In this document: positions 1 through 6,495 of the stretch, one piece after another
How positions within the stretch are numbered: the stretch's first letter is position 1
Layout of the letters: every line of letters starts with the position of its first letter
Assembly (NCBI GenBank): GCA_051747385.1
Contig: JBNJGB010000036.1
Location: forward strand, 1-64,000
Reading direction: 5' to 3'
DNA length: 64,000 nucleotides
From: JBNJGB01 sp051747385
GTDB lineage: Bacteria; Myxococcota_A; UBA9042; PHBI01; JACKFB01
Notes under the pieces: model-generated
What the model saw: only the letters and a program-made list of their open reading frames with translations
What the model was told of the DNA's origin: nothing
Database searches by the model: none
Program-made: the position numbers and the translations under genes

Positions 1-6
1 CTCCGA

Positions 7-59
7 GAGAGCTCCTCTCCGGCGCCCTCACCACCCTCGCGCTCCGCCCGGGAGCTCTC
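7..59 (-). terminator. Candidate hairpin 3' of the Rieske gene
   Basis: Nine-base arms (GAGAGCTCC at 7-15, GGAGCTCTC at 51-59) form an inverted repeat just beyond the stop of the minus-strand oxygenase gene. The loop is long (35 nt) and there is no T tract, so a terminator role is only a guess. Nothing else is recognisable in the first 101 bases. Confidence 0.2.
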
Positions 60-101
60 CCTGAGTCCCTCGTACCCGGAGAGGCCTGAGGACCGACGGA
101 C

Positions 102-1217
102 TCACCCTCGGGCGCTCCCGGCCTCTTGCTCCGCGACACGACGCGACAGGACCTGGTGGAAGTGCGCGATGGCGACCTCCTGCTCATGGAAGTGGTGGAG
201 CCGTCCAGCGCCGGCGCGAACCCCGTCCTGGAAGCGCTCCAGGATTCGCTTGTCCTCCCGCAGGATCCACCGGGAGGCGAGCCACGTGGCGTGGGCTCGA
301 AGCCACTCGAGGCCCCGAGCTCCCCGACGCTGGTAGAACCCGTAGAAGAAGCGACACCGGTCGGGTCCCAGAGGCCAGGTCTGGAAGATGGTGAGGTGGT
401 AGGGGAGGACATTGAGGAGCAGGTTGGGGAAAATGAGGTATTTGTGGATCGAGCGCTTCTGCTCATCCGTGTACGGTCCCCGACGACTCGTCGCGTCGTC
501 CAGCCACCGCCTCCACCCATAGTCCGCCACGGGCAACGTCAGCCGGGCATGATCACCATAGGTCCTGAACTCCGGCGTCGAGGACACGTGGCCTCCGAGG
601 CTGGCGGCGTGCACCGCCGGCAGGTGGTAGCTCTCGGTGGCGTTGTCCAGCACCGCCTTCCAGTTGCACGGCAGCGTCCAGATCCGCTCCTGGATGGGCG
701 TCATCTCCGCCAAGTCGTACGGGGCCAGCTCTCGGTCGAGGCCTCCCAGGGTCTCCCGGAGCGGTGGCGGCTCACGGCCTGCGTGGACCCAGATGAGGCC
801 GGCCCATGTCTCGACCGCCAACGCCTGGAGTCCGAGGCGCTCTCGGGGCAGCCGCGCGAACCCCTCGCAGCCCGGGACGTCCTCCAGCCGGCCGTCGAGG
901 CCATATCGCCAGCCGTGGTACGGACAGTCGATGCTGCCCACGGACCCGCAGCGTGCGAGGAGCTTCGTCCCGCGGTGGCGGCAGGAGTTCACGAAGGCGC
1001 GGATCGTGCCGTCCGCGTCCCGAATAACGATGATCGGGGGGAGGCCCTCCTCCTCCACGACGACGTAGTCACCCGGCCGACGGATGTGCCGCTCGCGGGT
1101 CACCGCCAGCCAGGCCGCTCGGAACACGCGCTCGATCTCCGTGCGGAGAAACGCAGGATCGGCGTACCGCGAGGCCGGCGCAGCGTTGCGGGGCGGAGAC
1201 CGGTGGTCGTTCATCAT
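102..1217 (-). CDS. Rieske [2Fe-2S] aromatic ring-hydroxylating oxygenase, alpha subunit
   Basis: A 371-residue oxygenase-type protein. A Rieske cluster site is visible as C79-x-H81 and C98-x2-H101 (CRHRG and CPYHGW). The mononuclear iron site follows as the E195-x2-H198-x4-H203 pattern in the stretch NWKAVLDNATESYH, with a candidate third ligand Asp near the C terminus (DKRILERF). Length and domain order (N-terminal Rieske, C-terminal catalytic) fit the alpha subunits of Rieske non-heme iron oxygenases, which insert oxygen into or demethylate organic substrates using an NAD(P)H-fed reductase. No reductase or ferredoxin partner is adjacent, so the substrate is unknown. The start ATG at 1217 overlaps the stop of the upstream broken membrane gene (ATGA), suggesting translational coupling. 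A second ATG follows immediately at 1214. Confidence 0.9.
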   Translation of the reverse strand: MMNDHRSPPRNAAPASRYADPAFLRTEIERVFRAAWLAVTRERHIRRPGDYVVVEEEGLPPIIVIRDADGTIRAFVNSCRHRGTKLLARCGSVGSIDCPYHGWRYGLDGRLEDVPGCEGFARLPRERLGLQALAVETWAGLIWVHAGREPPPLRETLGGLDRELAPYDLAEMTPIQERIWTLPCNWKAVLDNATESYHLPAVHAASLGGHVSSTPEFRTYGDHARLTLPVADYGWRRWLDDATSRRGPYTDEQKRSIHKYLIFPNLLLNVLPYHLTIFQTWPLGPDRCRFFYGFYQRRGARGLEWLRAHATWLASRWILREDKRILERFQDGVRAGAGRLHHFHEQEVAIAHFHQVLSRRVAEQEAGSARG

Positions 1218-1824
1218 GCGTTCTGTCCGCTCGGCGCGCCGGGAGCACGAAGGCCCATGGCCTCCCGGACCCGTGAGGCAACCTCGTCGCGGCCATGCGC
1301 GGTCTTCGTGGAGAGGTCGAGCGCGAGCAAGCGCCCCGTGAAGTCGCTGGCCGGGCAGGCCACCTCGGAGCTCTCACCGGGCAGCGCGACGGAACGCGGC
1401 AGAACCGGCACATCTGCAGACCATCTCGGCTGGAGGGTCTCCACGTCCGGGAGCGTCACGAAGCCAACACCGACCCGCCCCCCGCCCACGAGCGCCGTGC
1501 CGGGGTCAGGCCCCTGGGAGAGGGAGCAACACGGATCCCCCTCGCGGGTGATGCCTGCGTGCACCAGGCTCGTCACGTCGGGCATGTCCGGCTGGCGCAC
1601 GTCCACCCGCGCACGTCCACCTCCCCCGCGACGAGCACACCGAACACCGCCCACGAGGCCCAGGGGCCCACGTTCAGCGTCCCCAACCGCAGCCATTGCC
1701 CCCAAATCAGGACGGCGGCTGCCAGCGCGTGGAACACGGCGAGAGCAGCTCGGACCGTCCAACGGCGTGGAACCGTGTCGTGCGAGTGTGCCGTCCCATC
1801 CTGGTCGGGCCCTTCGCTAGACAC
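1214..1824 (-). pseudogene. Membrane-anchored hypothetical protein, frameshifted by a 14-bp tandem duplication
   Basis: Two reading frames together make one plausible protein. The N-terminal frame gives a basic segment, one or two hydrophobic helices (AALAVFHALAAAVLIWG, then WASWAVFGVLVAG) and EVDVR, then runs into a stop at about 1573. The C-terminal frame resumes at VDVRQPDMPDVTSLVHAG and continues to the stop at 1214. The break lies in a 14-bp-period duplication at 1595-1620. Removing one 14-bp unit restores a continuous frame of about 198 codons. The GTG at 1824 is a guess; an ATG at 1941 would intrude into the divergent gene. No family is recognised. The 3' end overlaps the Rieske start, so the two were probably co-transcribed. 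A sequencing or assembly error could mimic the lesion. Confidence 0.6.
1595..1620. repeat. 14-bp-period tandem duplication causing a frameshift
   Basis: The 12-mer GCGCACGTCCAC occurs at 1595-1606 and again at 1609-1620, a period of 14 bases. Because 14 is not a multiple of three, the extra unit shifts the minus-strand frame exactly where the two halves of the membrane protein fail to join. Confidence 0.8.
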
Positions 1825-1915
1825 GGAAACGCGTCGCCGATACAGTGGCTGTTCGTTCGTCGGGGGCAAGCAGGGGTTCACCTGTGGGGTCTTGAGCTTG
1901 CGCTGGAGGGCCGGA

Positions 1916-2899
1916 ATGATGCCCGAGACAGATGCACGCATGCAAATCGTGACCGGGTTGCCCGGAACCGCCGATCGCGACTACATCGCGTCGCTGGTGA
2001 ACGCCGGGGCGGGCGAGTTCTTCGTCGGCTACGTCCCACCCTCCTGGTCGAACCGCTTCGGCTACGAAGTGTCGCCCAACCGTCGATACCGCGCCGAGGA
2101 ACAGCTCGGGTCGCGCGCGGTCCTGGAACGACTCGTCGGACAGGCTCACGAATTCGGCGTGCCGGTGACGCTCACGGTCAACGAGCACACCTACACGGGA
2201 GAGATGTGGGCCGCCACCAAGGACCTGGTGGAAGAGGCCCTCGAATGCGGCGTGGACGGCCTGATCGTGGCGTCGCCAGCCGCCTGCGCATCTCTTCGAA
2301 AGCGCTTTCCGTCATGCACCATCCACGTGAGCGGCGAGGCCGGGGTCGTCAACGCCGCTGGCCTACGCTTCTTCGCTGATCTCGGCGTGAAGCGCATGAT
2401 CTTCGGGCGCGAGATCGGCCTGCCGGTGTTGGGGCGGCTGGGCCCGGCAGCCCGGAAGCTCGGCATGGAGGTCGAGGCGTTCGCCATGGGCGAGCCGTGC
2501 GTCTACGACGGTGCGCGGTGTTTCGCCTGCCATGGCTACGGCGCCGAGAAGGACTACTGCAACGAGCACCTCCGGAAGGACATCAAGCACCGGGACAAGC
2601 GACCGGGCCCGGTCCTTCCTCCCGTGTTGCCTCCGAAGCTCGGGGCCACCGAAGACACGTTCGTGCTCGGCAAGTGCGGGCTGTGTGCGGTTTCTACGCT
2701 CCGCTCCATGGGCGTCACCCATCTCAAGGTGCCGGGCCGGTCGTCGGCGGCGCTTCGGGGTGTCGAGCTGCTGGCGGAAGTCTGTGACAAGCCGGGAATG
2801 AGCCTGCCCGAGATTCAAGCAATGCTCGGCAAGCCCGCTCTCTGCCAGTCGCGCCGGTTCTGCTACTATCCCGAGATCCTGGAGCAGGACGCCGCGTGA
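1916..2899 (+). CDS. Peptidase U32 family protein, UbiU-like
   Basis: A 327-residue protein of the U32 family. Seen: the TIM-barrel-like N-terminal half (GAGEFFVGYV, then GVPVTLTVNEHTY), the family turn GVKRMIFGREIGL, and the signature-like EAFAMGEPCVYDGARC with cysteines C-x6-C, followed by further cysteines (YCNEH and KCGLC). U32 proteins such as UbiU bind a [4Fe-4S] cluster through four cysteines and act in oxygen-independent hydroxylation, while others modify rRNA or tRNA. The start ATG at 1916 has GGAGGG five bases upstream; the next codon is also ATG. The stop overlaps the next gene by four bases (GTGA), so the pair is almost certainly co-translated. Whether it serves ubiquinone synthesis or another anaerobic hydroxylation is not decidable here. 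Confidence 0.8.
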   Translation: MMPETDARMQIVTGLPGTADRDYIASLVNAGAGEFFVGYVPPSWSNRFGYEVSPNRRYRAEEQLGSRAVLERLVGQAHEFGVPVTLTVNEHTYTGEMWAATKDLVEEALECGVDGLIVASPAACASLRKRFPSCTIHVSGEAGVVNAAGLRFFADLGVKRMIFGREIGLPVLGRLGPAARKLGMEVEAFAMGEPCVYDGARCFACHGYGAEKDYCNEHLRKDIKHRDKRPGPVLPPVLPPKLGATEDTFVLGKCGLCAVSTLRSMGVTHLKVPGRSSAALRGVELLAEVCDKPGMSLPEIQAMLGKPALCQSRRFCYYPEILEQDAA

Positions 2900-3822
2900 G
2901 GCTGGCAATTCAAGCGCCCGACCTGGAGTGGTTGCGACAGGCCTCGCCCCAGCTTGCAGGCCGCGACCTGGCAAGCATGAGCTTCGTCCGGACTCCCGTC
3001 GAGTTGGAGCCCGAGGGCTGGAAACGCACTCTCGACATCCTCGCCGAACGGAGCATCGGCGCGGAGTTGGACCGCGTGTACTTCGGCACCGAATTCTGCC
3101 GGTACCGGTACGCAGATGGTCGCGCCTTCGCCGAGGCAGGGCACATCCTGCGTGACCTCGGTCTGCGGGGCTCGCTCGTCCTGGGCTCCCTCCCCGAGGA
3201 CCTGTTCGACGACGCCATGGCCGGGGTGGACGCTTTCGTGCGAACCGTCCCCGACGCCGAGGTCGTGGCAAACGACTGGGGGACGGCAGCTCACCTCTCG
3301 GGTCGCGGAGTCGAAGTGGAGCTGGGCCGGATGCTGTTCGAGGTGAAGCGTCTTCCGCGCTTCTCTGGCGAGCCTCCGACACCCAAGGTCGACGGTTCTT
3401 CGAGTCAGTCGGCCGTGCTCGAGGAGCAGATCGCCGAGCTGTCACAGGATCCTTGGGATCACGAAGCAGGCCGTGCCCTACTCGAGCAGCTCCGGCCGAC
3501 GCGCTATCAGATCGATCTTGTACCACAAGGCCTCCAGCCACGACGCACCGTGGCTCTCCCGCGAACCCTCCACGCTCCTTGGACATACGTGACAGGTGGC
3601 GCCCAGTGTCCACTCCTGGATCTCCAACCCGACCAGGACGGCGTGGAGCGCTGTAGCCAACGCTGTCTCACCACGGAGATCCATCCGATTTTCGCGCGCC
3701 GTACGTGGCCGATCGTCGAAATCGGCCATACGGTGTTCCTTCTCGCCGTGGCGGTCCTGCCGAAGTTCCTCGAGCTGGAGGGGATCGACCGGCTGCTGTT
3801 ACACCCGCAGATCCCGGCCTGA
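2896..3822 (+). CDS. U32-like partner protein, UbiV-like
   Basis: A 308-residue protein starting at GTG 2896, overlapping the preceding gene. It carries features of the shorter U32-type partners: an early TPVELEPEGWKRTLD segment, the VYFGTEFCRYR stretch, the block VVANDWGTA followed by LGRMLFEVKRLPR (compare the NDWG...GR.L.K.KR block of UbiV-like proteins), and a C-terminal cysteine group GGAQCPLLDLQ...RCSQRC. In UbiU/UbiV both subunits bind an iron-sulfur cluster and form a heterodimer. The overlap and pairing here suggest the same arrangement. It may equally belong to another U32 pair of unknown substrate; the adjacent Rieske oxygenase does not settle this. Confidence 0.65.
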   Translation: MRLAIQAPDLEWLRQASPQLAGRDLASMSFVRTPVELEPEGWKRTLDILAERSIGAELDRVYFGTEFCRYRYADGRAFAEAGHILRDLGLRGSLVLGSLPEDLFDDAMAGVDAFVRTVPDAEVVANDWGTAAHLSGRGVEVELGRMLFEVKRLPRFSGEPPTPKVDGSSSQSAVLEEQIAELSQDPWDHEAGRALLEQLRPTRYQIDLVPQGLQPRRTVALPRTLHAPWTYVTGGAQCPLLDLQPDQDGVERCSQRCLTTEIHPIFARRTWPIVEIGHTVFLLAVAVLPKFLELEGIDRLLLHPQIPA

Positions 3823-3929
3823 GGGCCGCTGGCACCGGCGAGCGCCAAGCTCGCCCCGGACGAGGCCTGGCCCCTGCCGGCGGGAAGGACACGACGCGAC
3901 AGAGGCGCTGACCCGGCGAGATCGTGCGT

Positions 3930-5120
3930 TCATCCGCCCGGTGTGACGGACTCGCCGGAGGCGGCCACGCCGGACTTCCAGCGGTCGTAGCGCTCGAGGA
4001 GCCAGTCGGCCATCTCCTGGCCGACGATCGCGTGACCGCGGCGGTTGAGGTGGGCCATGTCGCCGCCGAGGAGGTGCTTCTCGCGGTAGATTCGGACCGA
4101 GTCCTCGCCACCCATGGCCTCGACGGTGTCGTAGAACGCGCAGCCGGCCTGGCGGGCGGCGCGGCGCTGGCCCTCGTAGATGGTCTCCAGGCGTGGATCG
4201 AGGCGGCGGCCCCTCACCCCGTGGGCGGTCGGGCCCATGACGAGGCAGGCGGCGTCCTTCGCGCCCGCCCGGAAGCGACGGAGGGTCTCGAGGATCTCCT
4301 CGGCGTGGCGGTCCACGGACAGGCCGGGGTCCACGCGCTCGTTGCCCCCGAAGTCGAGGACGAGGAGGCGCGGGCTCCGGGCGGCCACCTGGTCCTTCAG
4401 GTGGGCCGCGTCGGCGTGGTGCCAGCGGCGGGCGCGGAGGCCCAGGACCCCGAGCACGTCGACGACGATCCCCGGCTCCGCGCGCTCCACGGACAGGCCG
4501 TAGACGGTGGCCAGGCCGCTCCCGGCGGCCCGCAGGCGCACTTCCTCGGCGGGCGCGGCCAGGTCGACGGTCCAGACCCGGTCGGCGTCCTCCTCGCCCT
4601 CGGCCACGGCGGTGTCGAGCCGGTGGTCGGGCTCGTGCTCGTCTCCCACGAAGATCTGGAGCCCGCCGGACTTCGCCTGCGCCCGGTAGAGGACGTGGAC
4701 GCGCAGGAAGGGCTCGCCCTTGCTCTCCAGGGTCGTGGAGGCTCCTCCCCAGCTGGAGGCCACCACGCCGCCGTAGCCGTAGTGGTCGTCCCGGCGGCTG
4801 TGGTTGAGGACGCTGTTCGTGGTCCAGCCGGCGCTGCGCATGCGGACGCCGTCGCGCAGGTAGCCCTCGAAGGAGGGGGAGGCCAGGACGAAGCCGGGGC
4901 CGGCGTCGCCGAAGCGCGCCTGGAGCCGCCGGCGCACCTCGCCCGTGTAGCCGTCGGACGTGATCGCCGAGTCACCCCACCAGGCCACGCGCACGTGCTG
5001 GGTGCGATCGCCGGACTCCAGGGCGCGGAGGGCCTGGAAGAACGGCTCGAGGGGCTCCTCGGCGGCGGCCGTCGTGGCGAGGAGGGGGAGCACCAGGAGC
5101 GCGGCGACGAGTCGGGACAC
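3930..5120 (-). CDS. Secreted SGNH/GDSL-type hydrolase
   Basis: A 396-residue protein with a clear signal peptide (VAALLVLPLLATTAAA) and SGNH blocks: block I as VAWWGDSAITSDGY with the nucleophile Ser, block III as LDFGGNE, and block V as DMAHLNRRGHAIVG with the catalytic Asp-x2-His. Between blocks I and III is an insert of roughly 170 residues with beta-rich sequence (LRVHVLYRAQAKSGGLQIFVGD), typical of larger periplasmic members that act as esterases or polysaccharide O-acetyl modifiers. No polysaccharide genes lie next to it. Expected location is the periplasm or cell surface. Substrate unknown. Confidence 0.8.
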   Translation of the reverse strand: MSRLVAALLVLPLLATTAAAEEPLEPFFQALRALESGDRTQHVRVAWWGDSAITSDGYTGEVRRRLQARFGDAGPGFVLASPSFEGYLRDGVRMRSAGWTTNSVLNHSRRDDHYGYGGVVASSWGGASTTLESKGEPFLRVHVLYRAQAKSGGLQIFVGDEHEPDHRLDTAVAEGEEDADRVWTVDLAAPAEEVRLRAAGSGLATVYGLSVERAEPGIVVDVLGVLGLRARRWHHADAAHLKDQVAARSPRLLVLDFGGNERVDPGLSVDRHAEEILETLRRFRAGAKDAACLVMGPTAHGVRGRRLDPRLETIYEGQRRAARQAGCAFYDTVEAMGGEDSVRIYREKHLLGGDMAHLNRRGHAIVGQEMADWLLERYDRWKSGVAASGESVTPGG

Positions 5121-5326
5121 GAGCGACCTCCGAGGCGAGGGGACGTGGCGGCTTCACCTAACGCATGAGCGGGCGACCGCCAACAATCGGGAAGGCTGGA
5201 CGATGACGACGAAGCGGGGAACGGGGTGCTCGTGCGCGCCGATTGCGGGGCCGGGGCGCATCCGGTAGTCTGCGGGACGTCTCGGGGGACAGGTCGATTC
5301 CGGTTCGTCTGGCTGGAGAGCTCCAC

Positions 5327-6151
5327 ATGGACATTCCGAGCATGGGCGGCGCCGGCCGTCGCATCTTCGGCGTCGTCATCGGCGTCGTGACCGACAACGT
5401 GCACCCCGAGGGCGAGTACCGGGTCAAGGTGAAGTTCCCCTGGATCCGGTCCACGGACGCGGGCGACGACGAGGATTTCCTCAGCTCGTGGGCCCGGATC
5501 TCGACGCCCATGGCCGGGCTCGAGCGGGGCATCTGGTTCCTGCCCGAGGTCGACGACGAGGTCCTCGTCATGTTCGAGCACGGGGACGTCCGCCGGCCGG
5601 TGGTCATCGGCTCTCTGTGGAACGGCAAGGACCTGCCCCCGGTCCAGGGCATCGGCACGCCGCCGGAGGACTCCACGGATCCCATGGGCGTCGGCCTGGC
5701 CATCCCGGACGCCTGCAAGGACACCAAGGAAGGCAACGGCCGCAACCGGGCCCGGTTCATCTACTCCCGCTCCGGCCACCTCCTCCTCTTCGACGACTCG
5801 GACGAGGAGAGCGAGGAGAAGGTCGTGCTCAAGACCAAGCGCGGCCACACGATCGTGCTCAACGACAAGAGCGGCAACGAGAACATCGCCATCTACGACT
5901 CGAAGGGCGACGACTACCTCTACATCGACGAGACGAACAAGAAGATCACCCTCGAGTCGAAGAACGGCGACATCGACATCCTCTGCAAGAGCGGCACGCT
6001 CAACATCGAGGCCAAGGACATCAAGACCAAGTCCTCGAAGACGCAGCAGCACGAGTCGGGCTCCACCTGGAAGCAGAAGGCCGGGTCCAGCATGGACATC
6101 GAGGCCAGCAGCCAGATCACGGTCAAGGGCTCCAAGATCAACCTGAACTAG
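5327..6151 (+). CDS. Orphan gpV/VgrG-like baseplate spike protein
   Basis: A 274-residue protein with the OB-fold domain of phage gpV/gp5 and VgrG spikes: VVIGVVTDNVHPEGEYRVKVKFPW near the N terminus, then GIWFLPEVDDEVLVMFEHGD and RRPVVIGSLWNG. The C-terminal half (EEKVVLKTKRGHTIVLND to the end) is a repetitive beta-prism/needle sequence rich in short D/K/S repeats, as in spike tips of contractile injection systems. ATG 5327 has GGAGAG six bases upstream. Notably, no tube, sheath, baseplate wedge, ClpV or LysM gene is within reach on either side, so it is an isolated spike: a satellite of a system elsewhere, a remnant, or a secreted effector carrier. Confidence 0.8.
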   Translation: MDIPSMGGAGRRIFGVVIGVVTDNVHPEGEYRVKVKFPWIRSTDAGDDEDFLSSWARISTPMAGLERGIWFLPEVDDEVLVMFEHGDVRRPVVIGSLWNGKDLPPVQGIGTPPEDSTDPMGVGLAIPDACKDTKEGNGRNRARFIYSRSGHLLLFDDSDEESEEKVVLKTKRGHTIVLNDKSGNENIAIYDSKGDDYLYIDETNKKITLESKNGDIDILCKSGTLNIEAKDIKTKSSKTQQHESGSTWKQKAGSSMDIEASSQITVKGSKINLN

Positions 6152-6329
6152 GCCCCCACCTTTGGGATCCACCCGCGCCTTCGACGCGTGCTCCCTCCGG
6201 CCGCTTCGACGTACCTCTCGTACGACTCCAGCGGCCTCCGGTCCGCGCCACGCCGAATTCGCGGGCGCCTCCCGGCGGTGGATGACCTGGTTACCCGGCT
6301 CGTAGCGGCTCCGCCCGCCGCGAGCCGCC

Positions 6330-6495
6330 CGGAGAACACCGGGAAGATGAAGGAGGACCGCCGTCCACGGCGGTCGCTTCGGGCTCCCCCGGCGCGGGCA
6401 AGACAACGAGGCCCGGTCCCGAGTCCACCCCCGATGGGACCGGAACGCCTTGGCCGGTGAGCCCGACCACGACCACGACCCCGTTTCGCGGGCTC
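6330..6495 (-). repeat. Dispersed intergenic repeat family A, copy 1
   Basis: Read on the minus strand, this 3' flank of ppc matches, with many substitutions, the repeat tandemly arranged at 40428-41049: it starts GAGCCCGCGAAACG, continues with GGTCGTGG and TGGTCGGGCTCACC, and has a GACCGCCGTGGACGGCG stem and CATCTTCCC. The repeat edge overlaps the ppc stop codon. The remaining bases between the spike gene and ppc (6152-6329) show nothing recognisable. Confidence 0.65.

Noticed and set aside
1295..1915. A long open frame upstream of the U32 gene in the same frame
   Set aside because: It is coding-like only by high GC. It overlaps the divergent membrane gene and oxygenase, and GGAGGG plus ATG at 1916 mark the true start.
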